In this document: positions 17,244 to 26,277 of the stretch, piece by piece | How the letters are laid out: each line of letters opens with the position of its first letter | Numbering within the stretch: the first letter of the stretch is position 1 | Assembly (NCBI RefSeq): GCF_030678875.1 | Contig: NZ_JAUUDS010000001.1 | Coordinates: forward strand, 620,001 to 684,000 | Direction of reading: 5' to 3' | Source: Sphingomonas aurea | GTDB lineage: Bacteria > Pseudomonadota > Alphaproteobacteria > Sphingomonadales > Sphingomonadaceae | Length of the DNA: 64,000 nucleotides | Made by a program: the position numbers and the translations under genes | The notes under the pieces: model-generated | What the model was told of the DNA's origin: nothing | Seen by the model: the letters and a program-made list of their open reading frames with translations, nothing else | Database searches by the model: none

Positions 17244-19721
17244 TCAAAACGACAGGCCCAGCGTCACGCCATAGGTCCGCGGATCGCCGACGTTCCCGGC
17301 GATCAGCCCGGTATTGCCCGGCGTGGTCGCCAGCACCTCGTAATATTCGGCGTCGAACAGGTTGCGCACCCAACCGAACAGGTTGACCCCGGAGTCGGTC
17401 CGGAATCCCAGTCGCGCGTTGGTCAGCGTGTAGCCGCCGACATCGGTATAGATCGACCGCGACGCGTTCGAGGAGAACTTCGTGCGCGTGCTCGCATCGA
17501 CGCCGACATAGGCCTCGCCCGTCTGGCCCAGCACCTGTGTCGGCAGGTTGTATTCGCCGCCGTAGGAGAAGGCGAATTTCGAGATGCCGGGCAGCCACTG
17601 GCCGGAGATGTCGCAGACCACCGGGCTGTTGGTGCCCGGCTGACCGGGCGCGCCGATCGTCGGATTGGCCGCGGTCGGCGTGCCGCCGCCGGACAGCTCG
17701 GGCGGGCACGGCGCGTTCCTGAAGTCGATATAGCGCCCGTCGGTGAAGGCCCCGTTGACGTAGAGGTTCAACCGGTCGCTCGGCCGGATCGCGAAATCCG
17801 CCTCGACGCCGCGCACCCTCACCCGGCCGGCGTTGGCAAGGTAGCCACGCAGGGTCGAGGTGGAGCTGTTGTTGACCACCGCCTGATAGTCGCGGATCTC
17901 GGTCCAGAAGCCGGTCACGTTCAGCGTCGCCTTGCGATCCCAGAACTGCGACTTCACGCCCAGCTCGAAATGGTCGACCTTCTCCGGCGCGATCTGGGCC
18001 AGCTGGGTCTGGACGACGCCGTTCACCACCGGCACGCCGTTCAGGTTCAGCCCGCCCGACTTGAAGGTGTGTGCGTAGGTCGCATAGGTCAGCACGTCGC
18101 GCGACGGCTTGTACGCGGCGGTAAAGTCGTAGGTGACGTTCCACGCGCGGTACGCCTCGCCCGAGAAGGATTGGGGCTGGATCGCGTCGCGCTGTGCCGC
18201 CTGACGCGGGGTGCCACCCGAATAGGGAACCAGGTTGCCCTGACCGTCGCGGACGATGCTGTTATAGCTGCCGACCTTGTCGTCATAGTTCAGTCGGACA
18301 CCGGGCGAGAGGGTCAGCTGCTCGGTCAGCTTCCAGTTCAGCTTGCCAAACACCGCGCCCGAGAAGTTCTTCAGGCGGATGTCGTTCTCGGCGGTCAGGC
18401 CGTTCAGCACGCTGGGGTCGCTCGCCAGCGCGCTCGACGGGTTGATGAGCCAGCGACTCGCCGCCGGCCCCTGACGCTGGGTGCCGGTGGTGTGGATGTC
18501 CTGGTAGAAGGCGAAGACCCCCGCCACATAATCCAAATTCCTGCCCTCGCCGGCGTAGCGGAACTCCTGCGTATACTGATCCTGCCGCGTCGGGTTCTGC
18601 GACAGGGTGGTGATCGGCAGTCCGGTGAAATCGCGGTCGTTGGCCGGCAGCCAGTCCCAGAAGCGCCACGCGGTGACCGAGGTCAGCGTGCCGCCGCCCA
18701 GCTCATACTCGCCGCGCAGCGACAGTCCGCCCAGCACGTTGCGCGCATTCAGCTCGGCATCGAGATCGGTCAGCCGTTCGAAGGCGTTGCGGCTTGGCGG
18801 TTCATAGCCCTGTGCACGAGCCAGCGCGTCATATTGGCGGTTCAGCGCGCGCTGGGTGCTGCCGACCCGGACGAAGACCTGCGCGCAGCATTCCGGGTTC
18901 TGGCGCGAATAGTCGCCGGCCAGGGTGAAGCTCAGCCCGTCGACCGGCTTGTAGAGAATGGCGGCGCGCAGGCCGATATTGTCCTGCGAATTGACGTAGC
19001 TGTTGGTCGCGACATTGTAGATCGTGCCGCGCCGGCTGGTGGTGGTCAGGCCCAGGCGGATCGCGACATCGTCGGCGAGCGGACCGGTGACGGACGCCTT
19101 GGCCTGCTTGAACTCGAGGTTGCCGAGCGTCACTTCCGCCCGGCCGCCGAAGGTGAAGCTGGGCGCCTTGCTGGTGATGTTGATCGCGCCGGCGACGGTG
19201 TTCTTGCCATACAGCGTACCCTGCGGCCCGCGCAGCGTCTCGATCTGGGCGACGTCCAGGAAATCGAGCGTCGCGACCGCCACCCGGCTGAGATAGACCT
19301 GGTCGATATAGACGCCAACGCCCTGGTCGATGCCGTCGTTGGTCAGGCCCAGCGGCGCCCCGAGCCCGCGAATATTGACCGACGAGTTACGCGGATTGGT
19401 CGAGTAGAATTGCAGCGTCGGCTGCAGTTGCGCCAGCCGCGCGACGTTGAAGCTGCCCGTGCTGTCCAGCTCCTTCACACCAACCACCGACAGCGGGATC
19501 GGTACGTTCTGCGCCTGCTCCGACCGACGCCGCGCGGTGACGTAGATGTCGCGGGTGGCCGCGGTAGCAGCGGTCGCGCTGCCCTCGTCTTCCTCCTCCT
19601 GCGCGGGCGTGGTGCCCTCGACCACGGTCGTCGGTGCGGCCGCAGGTGTGGCTGCCCCATCGGTGGTCGGCGCACCGGTCGTGACCTGCGCGGCCATCAG
19701 CAGAGCGAGCGTAAGCGTCAT
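17244..19721 (-). CDS. TonB-dependent outer membrane receptor
   Basis: 825 residues from MTLTLALLMAAQ at 19721, preceded by AGGGGA nine bases upstream; a longer start 39 bases earlier lacks this. Signal peptide, then a low-complexity Thr/Ala/Pro stretch, a TonB-box-like DIYVTARRR, a plug domain with NSSVNIRGLGAPLG, and a 22-strand barrel ending in the aromatic TLGLSF. It imports a ligand across the outer membrane using the TonB-ExbBD proton motive force. The ligand is unknown: no siderophore, vitamin or sugar genes adjoin it. It appears monocistronic, with a palindromic repeat just after the stop. Confidence 0.92.
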   Translation of the reverse strand: MTLTLALLMAAQVTTGAPTTDGAATPAAAPTTVVEGTTPAQEEEDEGSATAATAATRDIYVTARRRSEQAQNVPIPLSVVGVKELDSTGSFNVARLAQLQPTLQFYSTNPRNSSVNIRGLGAPLGLTNDGIDQGVGVYIDQVYLSRVAVATLDFLDVAQIETLRGPQGTLYGKNTVAGAINITSKAPSFTFGGRAEVTLGNLEFKQAKASVTGPLADDVAIRLGLTTTSRRGTIYNVATNSYVNSQDNIGLRAAILYKPVDGLSFTLAGDYSRQNPECCAQVFVRVGSTQRALNRQYDALARAQGYEPPSRNAFERLTDLDAELNARNVLGGLSLRGEYELGGGTLTSVTAWRFWDWLPANDRDFTGLPITTLSQNPTRQDQYTQEFRYAGEGRNLDYVAGVFAFYQDIHTTGTQRQGPAASRWLINPSSALASDPSVLNGLTAENDIRLKNFSGAVFGKLNWKLTEQLTLSPGVRLNYDDKVGSYNSIVRDGQGNLVPYSGGTPRQAAQRDAIQPQSFSGEAYRAWNVTYDFTAAYKPSRDVLTYATYAHTFKSGGLNLNGVPVVNGVVQTQLAQIAPEKVDHFELGVKSQFWDRKATLNVTGFWTEIRDYQAVVNNSSTSTLRGYLANAGRVRVRGVEADFAIRPSDRLNLYVNGAFTDGRYIDFRNAPCPPELSGGGTPTAANPTIGAPGQPGTNSPVVCDISGQWLPGISKFAFSYGGEYNLPTQVLGQTGEAYVGVDASTRTKFSSNASRSIYTDVGGYTLTNARLGFRTDSGVNLFGWVRNLFDAEYYEVLATTPGNTGLIAGNVGDPRTYGVTLGLSF

Positions 19722-19846
19722 TTGGTTGCGTCCCCTTTGTCGTCGGCTGAATAACTCCACTGATTTGATGGGGTTTCAAACATGTAACGCTTTTGTGCGC
19801 CGTAGGAGAGCTTTACCGCGCTGTAATCGCTGGTGATCCTGTCACC

Positions 19847-19875
19847 CTTGAAACGCCGTGCCCGCTTCCCAGATT
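19847..19875 (+). promoter_or_regulatory. Probable heat-shock sigma factor (RpoH) promoter
   Basis: CTTGAAA at 19847-19853 matches the RpoH -35 element. Fourteen bases later CCCAGATT (19868-19875) is a reasonable -10 element. Transcription would start near 19881, giving an 85-base leader that coincides with the three-hairpin thermometer structure. Confidence 0.5.
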
Positions 19876-19881
19876 ACGGTC

Positions 19882-19965
19882 GTGCAGCGCCGAACGGGCT
19901 GCACATCAGGCGTCGCGCAGTAGCGGACGCCGGATCGCCAACTCGCTTCTATCGGAGGATTTGAT
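19882..19965 (+). promoter_or_regulatory. ROSE-type RNA thermometer in the hsp20 leader
   Basis: Three successive hairpins fill the leader: GTGCAGC/GCTGCAC (19882-19904), GGCGTC/GACGCC (19909-19931), and a weak terminal hairpin in which TCGCT (19943-19947) pairs with the AGGA of the ribosome binding site (19956-19959), leaving the G of TCGCT bulged. UYGCU with a bulged G opposite AGGA is the hallmark of ROSE elements, which melt on heat and free the ribosome binding site of small heat-shock genes in alphaproteobacteria. Confidence 0.65.
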
Positions 19966-20439
19966 ATGCGACTCGACCTCACTCCCTACCGCCGCTCGAC
20001 CATCGGGTTCGACCGGCTGTTCGACCTTCTCGAGACGAACGCCCGTGCGTCCACGGCCGAGAATTACCCTCCCTTCAACCTCGAACGGATCGCCGACGAC
20101 CGGTATCGCATCACCCTGGCGGTGGCCGGTTTCGCCCGCGACGAGATCGAGATCACCGCGCAGCAGAACCTGCTGCTCGTCGCCGGCAAGAAGGACGACA
20201 AGGCGCAGACCGCCCAGTTCCTCCACGTCGGCATCGCGAATCGCTCGTTCGAGCGGCGCTTCGAACTGGCGGACTTCGTGTTCGTCGAGGATGCGCGGCT
20301 GAACGATGGGCTGCTCGTCATCGACCTCGTCCGCGAGGTGCCCGAGGCGATGAAGCCCAAGAGCATCGCGATCAAGACGGGCGCACCGCTCGCCGCGGTG
20401 GAAACGCAGCCGACCGCCGACGAGGCCCAAGCGGCCTGA
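19966..20439 (+). CDS. Small heat-shock protein (Hsp20/IbpA family)
   Basis: 157 residues. The alpha-crystallin domain lies at about 35-130: YPPFNLERIADDRYRITLAVAGF opens it, and the conserved GIANRSFERRFEL segment is present. The protein has an N-terminal arm like IbpA (RRSTIGFDRLFDLL) and a polar C-terminal tail with the I-x-I-like KSIAIKT motif. It holds unfolding proteins in the cytosol for refolding by DnaK/ClpB. AGGA precedes the ATG and is masked by the thermometer; a strong terminator follows. Confidence 0.95.
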   Translation: MRLDLTPYRRSTIGFDRLFDLLETNARASTAENYPPFNLERIADDRYRITLAVAGFARDEIEITAQQNLLLVAGKKDDKAQTAQFLHVGIANRSFERRFELADFVFVEDARLNDGLLVIDLVREVPEAMKPKSIAIKTGAPLAAVETQPTADEAQAA

Positions 20440-20460
20440 AGGCGGTCCGCGTAACGGGCT

Positions 20461-20530
20461 CGGCGCCTGTTGCTCCCTTTCCAGGCGCCGTGGGAGCGTC
20501 CGGGCCGACAGGCTCGGGCGCTTTCGTTTG
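20461..20530 (+). terminator. Tandem hairpins ending the hsp20 transcript
   Basis: The first is CGGCGCCT/AGGCGCCG (20461-20490), a perfect eight-base stem. The second is a 12-base stem (20495-20506 with 20511-20522, loop GACA, two G-U pairs) followed by TTCGTTT, a good intrinsic terminator. Confidence 0.8.
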
Positions 20531-20620
20531 ATTAATGCCGGCACTTGCCCGCGAGCCGTCCTTTCCACGCAGGTGGGGATGACGAAGTAAGGGGAAGGCG
20601 TCGCCCTCCCCCTCAGCGAT

Positions 20621-22273
20621 TCAAACCAGCCGGCTCTGCTTCACCGCCGCCTCGATAAAGCTGGCGAACAGCGGGTGCGGGTCGAACGGCTTGGATTTCA
20701 GCTCGGGGTGGAACTGCACGCCGACGAACCAGGGATGGTCCGGCCGCTCGACGATCTCGGGCAGCGTGCCGTCGGGCGACATGCCGCTGAACACCAGGCC
20801 ACCCTGCTCCAGTCGTTCCTTGTAGTGCGTGTTCACCTCGAACCGGTGGCGATGGCGTTCGGAAATCGTGGTCCCGCCATAGATGGAGGAGACGACGCTG
20901 TTGCCGTCGAGCGTCGCCTCATAGGCGCCCAGCCGCATCGTGCCGCCCAGGTCGCCCTGCTCCTCGCGCTTCTCCAGCCCGTCGCGGCCCATCCACTCGG
21001 TGATGAGGCCGACCACCGGCTCCGGCGTCGGGCCGAACTCGGTCGACGAGGCGTCGGCGATCCCGGCTAGGTCGCGCGCACCTTCGATGCACGCCATCTG
21101 CATGCCGAAGCAGATGCCGAAATAGGGCACGCGGTGCTCGCGCGCGAAGCGGACCGACTTGATCTTGCCCTCGGCGCCGCGCTCGCCGAACGCGCCGGGG
21201 ACCAGGATCGCGTGGCACGGCTCCAGCTGCGCCGCGATCTCGCCGTCGTCCTCGCCCTCGAACAGCTCGGCGTCGATCCAGCGGACATTGACCTTCACGC
21301 GGTTGGCGATGCCGCCATGGACCAGCGCTTCGTTCAGCGACTTGTACGCATCCTGCAGCCCGACATATTTGCCGACCACGCCGATCGTCACCTCACCCTC
21401 CGGATTGAAGAGGCGGTCGACGATCTCGGACCAGCGCGACAGGTCGGGCGCCGCACCGGGTTCGATTCCGAAGGCGCGCAGCACCTCCGAATCGAGGCCC
21501 TCGGCATGATATTGAAGCGGCACCGCGTAGATGCTCTTGGCATCGAGCGCCGGGATGACGGCGGAGGCGGGCACGTTGCAGAACAGCGCGATCTTCGCCC
21601 GCTCGCCGACCGGTAGCGGCTGCTCGCAGCGGCAGACCAGCACGTCGGGCGCCACGCCCAGCGCGGCCAGCTCGCGCACCGAATGCTGGGTCGGCTTGGT
21701 CTTCAGCTCGCCCGCCGCGGCGATGTAGGGGACCAGCGTGACGTGGATCGAGATCGACTGGCCGCGCCCCATCTCGTTCTTCAGCTGACGGATCGCCTCG
21801 ATGAAGGGCAGCGACTCGATGTCGCCGACGGTCCCGCCGATCTCGCACAGCACGAAATCGAGGTCGCGACCGTCATCGTCCACCGTGTCGGCCATCGCGA
21901 ACGCCTTGATCGCGTCGGTGACGTGCGGGATCACCTGCACCGTCGCGCCCAGATAATCGCCGCGCCGCTCGCGCTGGATGATTGTCTGGTAGATCCGGCC
22001 CGAGGTGACGTTGTCCGACTGGTGTGCCGCGACCCCGGTGAAGCGCTCGTAATGGCCGAGGTCGAGGTCGGTTTCCGCCCCGTCATCGGTGACATAGACC
22101 TCGCCGTGCTGATACGGGCTCATCGTGCCCGGATCGACGTTCAGATAGGGATCGAACTTGCGGATGCGGACGCGGTAGCCGCGTGCCTGCAACAGAGCCG
22201 CGAGGGAGGCCGCCATGAGGCCCTTGCCGAGCGACGAGACCACGCCGCCGGTGATGAAGATATACCGCGCCAT
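20621..22273 (-). CDS. pyrG: CTP synthase
   Basis: 550 residues, normal length. The N-terminal synthetase domain starts [17 protein letters not shown] (ATP loop) and the C-terminal class I glutaminase domain contains the nucleophile in [11 protein letters not shown] and the His/Glu pair in [11 protein letters not shown]. It converts UTP, ATP and glutamine to CTP in the cytosol. Continuous with secG upstream on the same strand, gap about 100 bases; whether they share a transcript is not visible. Confidence 0.98.
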   Translation of the reverse strand: MARYIFITGGVVSSLGKGLMAASLAALLQARGYRVRIRKFDPYLNVDPGTMSPYQHGEVYVTDDGAETDLDLGHYERFTGVAAHQSDNVTSGRIYQTIIQRERRGDYLGATVQVIPHVTDAIKAFAMADTVDDDGRDLDFVLCEIGGTVGDIESLPFIEAIRQLKNEMGRGQSISIHVTLVPYIAAAGELKTKPTQHSVRELAALGVAPDVLVCRCEQPLPVGERAKIALFCNVPASAVIPALDAKSIYAVPLQYHAEGLDSEVLRAFGIEPGAAPDLSRWSEIVDRLFNPEGEVTIGVVGKYVGLQDAYKSLNEALVHGGIANRVKVNVRWIDAELFEGEDDGEIAAQLEPCHAILVPGAFGERGAEGKIKSVRFAREHRVPYFGICFGMQMACIEGARDLAGIADASSTEFGPTPEPVVGLITEWMGRDGLEKREEQGDLGGTMRLGAYEATLDGNSVVSSIYGGTTISERHRHRFEVNTHYKERLEQGGLVFSGMSPDGTLPEIVERPDHPWFVGVQFHPELKSKPFDPHPLFASFIEAAVKQSRLV

Positions 22274-22376
22274 GGGAATGACCGCCTAGCTTGGATGGGG
22301 GAGGAAGGACAAGCCGCAACAGGCCCCCGCCCCGCGATCCGGTCGCAGGGTGACGGCGTTTTGCGATGAAGCGGGA

Positions 22377-22769
22377 TCAGTTGGCGAGCGGGACCGACGA
22401 ATTGTCAGCCGGGCTGCCGGGACCGACCGAGGCGGGAACGCCGGCACCGGTCTTGACCGGACCATCGGCCGGTGTGTTGGGCACCGCGTCCTGCCGCGGC
22501 GCCGGCACGCTGCGCGCCAGCGAGGTGTCGATCGTCTGCGTACCGCGATGACCCGCCGCGACGAAGGCCAGCACGATGGAGAAGGCGATGAAGGTTCCTG
22601 CCAGCACCGCGGTGGCGCGGCTGAGGAAGTTCGCAGCGCCGCGCGCCGACATCAGGCCCGACGGGCTGCCGCCGGTCGTCAGGCCGCCACCCTCCGACCG
22701 CTGCATCAGGATCACCGTCACCAGGGCGGCGGCGATGATGGCGTGGACGACGAGCAGGAAGGCGAACAT
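22377..22769 (-). CDS. secG: Preprotein translocase subunit SecG
   Basis: 130 residues from MFAFLLVVHAIIAAALVTVI at 22769; the open frame extends 42 codons upstream but is not family-like. Two membrane helices flank the conserved LMQRSEGGGL and a GAANFLSRATAVLAGTFI segment. A long Pro/Ser/Ala-rich tail of about 50 residues follows the second helix, common in alphaproteobacterial SecG. It belongs to the SecYEG channel in the inner membrane and assists SecA-driven export. No clear ribosome binding site is visible. Confidence 0.93.
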   Translation of the reverse strand: MFAFLLVVHAIIAAALVTVILMQRSEGGGLTTGGSPSGLMSARGAANFLSRATAVLAGTFIAFSIVLAFVAAGHRGTQTIDTSLARSVPAPRQDAVPNTPADGPVKTGAGVPASVGPGSPADNSSVPLAN

Positions 22770-22986
22770 GGGCCGGGGATATTCCGTGATCTTGAGGATT
22801 ACGGGGCGCACATAGGCGAGCCGCCCCCGGCGATCAACCACGCCCGGCGCCGCCGCGGATTGGGTGGATGCGCGACTCGTTCGCATAAACCGCAATTATC
22901 AAGGAAACCTGCCGCATTCCGGGCGTTATGCCGACGTAACGAAACCCACTCCCCCGGTGGGTTAGCGACCGACGGAAACGCACGCC

Positions 22987-23352
22987 GTGGCTACTGCCGA
23001 TCCCCATTCCCTGTCGATCTGGATGACGGCCCTGGTCGATTATGTCCGCTCGGGCGAGCCCGATCTGACCAATCGCCAGATGGCGCTGCTGCTGCTCGTC
23101 TACCTGAAGCCCGGCCCCCATACCGTGCGTGGGCTGGCGCGGGCGCTGAACGTCTCGAAGCCCGTGGTGACGCGCGCCTTGAACAGGCTGGGCGCGCTCG
23201 GCTATCTGCGCCGTCAGCGCGACGACGCGGACAAGCGCAACATCTTCGTGGCGCGTACTTCCGAAGGGGCAGAGTTTCTTGAAGAGTTCGGGCATTTCAT
23301 CGGCGACAGCGCCGTCGCCCCAGGGCGCGCACCCGCCCACGCCGTCGCGTAA
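22987..23352 (+). CDS. MarR family winged-helix transcriptional regulator
   Basis: 121 residues with a GTG start. The winged helix is plain: NRQMALLLLVYLKPGPHTVRGLARALN, recognition helix SKPVVTRALNRLGALGYL, and the wing RRQRDDADKRNIFVART. It is shorter than most MarR proteins and lacks a long C-terminal dimer helix. It overlaps the following SH3-domain gene by 74 bases in another frame, so the two are cotranscribed and it may regulate this locus, which continues into argC and zwf. Ligand and targets are unknown. Confidence 0.88.
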   Translation: MATADPHSLSIWMTALVDYVRSGEPDLTNRQMALLLLVYLKPGPHTVRGLARALNVSKPVVTRALNRLGALGYLRRQRDDADKRNIFVARTSEGAEFLEEFGHFIGDSAVAPGRAPAHAVA

Positions 23353-23665
23353 GTCCTTCGCACTGGCCGGTCGCTCGGTCACGCTGGACCCGCAGACCCA
23401 TGCCGTCCGTCCCGACCTGGCCGACGTTCGCCTGGCCGACCGGGTGTTCGCTCCGCATTATGCCGCGCACGTCCCGCACCGGCTGAAATCCGACGCGATC
23501 CTGCGGGCGGCACGCGAGCCCGATTCCGACGAACTGACCCAGCTGGGGTCGGGCGACCTGTTCGAGCTGCTCGACCTGCTCGGCGATACCGCTTGGGGCC
23601 TCGCTCCCGCGGCGGGGCTGGTCGGCTATCTGCCCGCCGCAGCGCTGGAGCCCGTCGAATCATGA
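23279..23665 (+). CDS. SH3-domain protein resembling the N-terminus of NlpC/P60 hydrolases
   Basis: 128 residues from a TTG at 23279 with AAGGGG nine bases upstream; no ATG or GTG lies ahead of the conserved part. SFALAGRSVTLDPQTHAVRP, LADRVFAPHYA and the SH3-like VGYLPAAALEP match the N-terminal half of sphingomonad NlpC/P60 (C40) peptidoglycan peptidases as I remember them. The catalytic Cys/His domain is absent: the frame stops after the first SH3 unit in the ATGA that starts argC. It may be a domain-only binding protein or a truncated relic. No signal peptide is visible. Confidence 0.6.
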   Translation: MKSSGISSATAPSPQGAHPPTPSRKSFALAGRSVTLDPQTHAVRPDLADVRLADRVFAPHYAAHVPHRLKSDAILRAAREPDSDELTQLGSGDLFELLDLLGDTAWGLAPAAGLVGYLPAAALEPVES

Positions 23666-24591
23666 CCGTGTCGGTCTTCATAGACGGTGCCGCCGGCACC
23701 ACGGGGCTGGAAATCGGCGAGCGGCTGGCTGGGCGCAGCGACATCGCGCTGATCCGGATCGACGAGGCTCGGCGCAAGGATGCCGCGGCACGGGCCGAGG
23801 CGCTGAACGACGCCGATTTCGTCATCCTCTGCCTGCCCGACGACGCCGCGCGAGAGGCGGTGGCGCTGATCCGCAACGACCGGACGCGCGTCGTCGATGC
23901 CTCGACTGCGCACCGTGTCGCGTCGGGTTGGACCTATGGCTTCGCCGAGCTGGACCCCGACCAGCGGGAGCGGATCGCCGGCGCGCGCTTCGTGAGCAAT
24001 CCCGGCTGCTATCCCACCGGCTTCCTCGCGCTGGTCCGGCCACTGGTGCGTGACGGACTGTTGCCCGCCGACGCGCTGGTCAGCGTCAACGCGACTTCGG
24101 GCTATTCCGGCGGCGGCAAGGCGATGATCGCGGAGTTCGAGGGCGGCGCGGCGAATACCGCCTTCCGCCCCTATGCCCTCTCGCTCGCTCACAAGCATGT
24201 GCCGGAGATGACTGTCCATGCCGGGCTGACCCATGGCCCGATCTTCCAGCCGGCGGTGGCGAACACCTATCGCGGCATGGTGGTGGAGGTGCCGTTGCAC
24301 CTCGCGCAGCTCGTCGCCGGTACGACGCCGGACGCGATCCGCGCGGCGCTGGCCGCTGCCTATCCCGCTGGCGGTCTGGTGCGCCTGTCGCAGGACGGTG
24401 CGCCGACCGTGTCGATCGAGGACGATGCCGGCACCGACCGGATGACGCTCCACCTCTTCTCGAACCCCGATACCGCGCAGGTTCGCCTGATCGCCACGCT
24501 CGACAATCTGGGCAAGGGCGCTGGCGGTGCCGCGGTCCAGAACCTCAACATCATGGCCGGGCTCGATCCGCTCGCCGGCCTCGTCCTCTGA
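23662..24591 (+). CDS. argC: N-acetyl-gamma-glutamyl-phosphate reductase (type 2)
   Basis: 309 residues, matching the short type 2 ArgC. It uses NADPH to reduce N-acetylglutamyl phosphate to the semialdehyde in arginine synthesis. The GAAGTTGLEIGERL dinucleotide loop is at the N-terminus, the catalytic cysteine is Cys116 in SNPGCYPTGFLAL, and a GLTHGPIFQPAV segment lies further on. The start is the ATG overlapping the SH3 gene stop (ATGA). zwf follows after 17 bases, so arginine synthesis and the Entner-Doudoroff genes may share a transcript. Confidence 0.95.
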   Translation: MTVSVFIDGAAGTTGLEIGERLAGRSDIALIRIDEARRKDAAARAEALNDADFVILCLPDDAAREAVALIRNDRTRVVDASTAHRVASGWTYGFAELDPDQRERIAGARFVSNPGCYPTGFLALVRPLVRDGLLPADALVSVNATSGYSGGGKAMIAEFEGGAANTAFRPYALSLAHKHVPEMTVHAGLTHGPIFQPAVANTYRGMVVEVPLHLAQLVAGTTPDAIRAALAAAYPAGGLVRLSQDGAPTVSIEDDAGTDRMTLHLFSNPDTAQVRLIATLDNLGKGAGGAAVQNLNIMAGLDPLAGLVL

Positions 24592-24608
24592 TCCGGAAAG
24601 GACCCGGC

Positions 24609-26072
24609 ATGCACCGTGATCCCGTCGCCAAGCTGCTGCTGTTCGGCGCCACCGGCGATCTGGCGCAGCGCATGCTGCTGCCCTCGCTCTACGGCCTCCA
24701 CGCCGACGGGTTGCTGCCCGAGCGGCTGACCATCACCGGCGCCGCGCGCCACGAGCATGACGACGACCAGTACCGCGCCTTCGCGAAGAAGGCGCTGGAC
24801 GAGTTCCTGCCGGCCGACCGCAAGGACGAGGGCGCGATCGGTTCGTTCCTGGAGCGGCTGCATTACCAGCCGACCGACCTGTCCGACCCGGCCAGCTTCC
24901 AGCCGCTTGCCGACAAGATCGGCGACGTGTCCGGCGGCCTCGCCATCTATCTCTCCACCGCGCCCTCCCTGTTCGAGCAGGCGATCGAGGGGCTCGCCTC
25001 GGTCGGGCTCGCTGGAGAGACGGTGCGGGTCGGGCTGGAGAAGCCGCTCGGCTACGACCTCGCTTCCAGCCGTGAGATCAACGACGCGGTCGCACGCGCC
25101 TTTCCGGAGGAGCGGACCTTCCGCATCGACCATTATCTGGGCAAGGAGACGGTCCAGAACATCCTGGCGCTGCGCTTCGGCAACAGCTTCTTCGAGCCGG
25201 TCTGGAATGCGCAAGGGATCGACAATGTTCAGATCACCATCGCCGAGACGGTCGGCCTGGAGGAGCGCGCCGGCTATTACGAAAGCGCCGGGGCGCTCCG
25301 CGACATGGTGCAGAACCATATCCTCCAGCTGCTCGCGCTGATCGCCATGGAGCCGCCGGCGCATTTCGACGGCACCGACGTGCGCGACGAGAAGTCGAAG
25401 GTTTTCCGGTCGTTGCGGATCATGAAGCCTGAAGACGTGCCGCACAACACCGTCACTGGCCAGTATGGCGACGGCGCGGTCGGCGGCAAGTTCGTGAAGA
25501 GCTATGCCAAGGAGCTGGGCAAGCCGTCGACCACCGAGACGTTCGTCGCGATCAAGGCGCATGTCGACAACTGGCGCTGGCAGGGCGTGCCCTTCTATCT
25601 GCGCACCGGCAAGCGGATGGCGACCCGCCGGTCGGAGATCGCGATCCAGTTCAAGGCGGTGCCGCATTCGATGTTCGCCGGGCGCGGCGGGCTGCTCCAG
25701 CCCAACATGCTCGTCATCCGCTTGCAGCCGGAAGAATATATCCAGCTGCTGGTCATGGCGAAGGAGCCCGGCCTCGACCGTGATGGCGTGCGCCTGCGCG
25801 AGGTGCCGCTGAACCTGTCGATGGACGCCGAGTTCGCCGGCAGCCGTCGCCGCATCGCCTATGAGCGGCTGCTGCTCGACCTGATCGAGGGCGACCAGAC
25901 GCTGTTCGTGCGCCGCGACGAGGTGGAGGCGCAGTGGAAGTGGATCGACGCGATCCGCGCCGGCTGGACCGCCAACGACACCAAGCCGAAGAGCTATCCC
26001 TCCGGCGCCTGGGGCCCGTCGGCGGCCATCGCCCTGACCGAGCGCGACGGCGTCACCTGGCAGGACGACTGA
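24609..26072 (+). CDS. zwf: Glucose-6-phosphate 1-dehydrogenase
   Basis: 487 residues, normal length. It oxidises glucose 6-phosphate to 6-phosphogluconolactone with NADP (or NAD). The dinucleotide motif GATGDLAQRMLLPS is at 13-26 and the substrate/catalytic motif RIDHYLGKETVQN at about 172-184. An AAAGGA ribosome binding site precedes the ATG. It is the first gene of the cluster zwf-pgl-edd-glk-eda; a 130-base inverted repeat separates it from pgl. Confidence 0.97.
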   Translation: MHRDPVAKLLLFGATGDLAQRMLLPSLYGLHADGLLPERLTITGAARHEHDDDQYRAFAKKALDEFLPADRKDEGAIGSFLERLHYQPTDLSDPASFQPLADKIGDVSGGLAIYLSTAPSLFEQAIEGLASVGLAGETVRVGLEKPLGYDLASSREINDAVARAFPEERTFRIDHYLGKETVQNILALRFGNSFFEPVWNAQGIDNVQITIAETVGLEERAGYYESAGALRDMVQNHILQLLALIAMEPPAHFDGTDVRDEKSKVFRSLRIMKPEDVPHNTVTGQYGDGAVGGKFVKSYAKELGKPSTTETFVAIKAHVDNWRWQGVPFYLRTGKRMATRRSEIAIQFKAVPHSMFAGRGGLLQPNMLVIRLQPEEYIQLLVMAKEPGLDRDGVRLREVPLNLSMDAEFAGSRRRIAYERLLLDLIEGDQTLFVRRDEVEAQWKWIDAIRAGWTANDTKPKSYPSGAWGPSAAIALTERDGVTWQDD

Positions 26073-26076
26073 AAGA

Positions 26077-26208
26077 TCCTCCCCGCTTGCGGGGAGGGGG
26101 ACCGCCGCGAAGCGGTGGTGGAGGGGGAGCGCCGCGGGCGTGACGCTCGTGGAAAGCCCCCTCCACCACGCGCTGCGCGCGCGGTCCCCCTCCCCGTGCC
26201 GGGGAGGA
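26077..26208. repeat. Long imperfect inverted repeat between zwf and pgl
   Basis: The left arm starts TCCTCCCCGC and contains GGAGGGGGACCGC and GGTGGTGGAGGGGG; the right arm mirrors it as CCCCCTCCACCAC, GCGGTCCCCCTCC and GCCGGGGAGGA. Each arm itself folds into small hairpins. It starts five bases after the zwf stop and leaves about 70 bases before pgl. It is a dispersed intergenic repeat that could act as a partial terminator or processing site within the operon. Confidence 0.75.
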
Positions 26209-26277
26209 ATTTTGTTCATACGTATGTCTGTCGCGTACCCCGTCGCGATGGATTAGCACCCTGTATCGGAGAGACTG

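Noticed and set aside
16866..19754. 962-codon plus-strand ORF opposite the TonB receptor
   Set aside because: Antisense shadow; it runs through palindromic repeats and has no recognisable domain.
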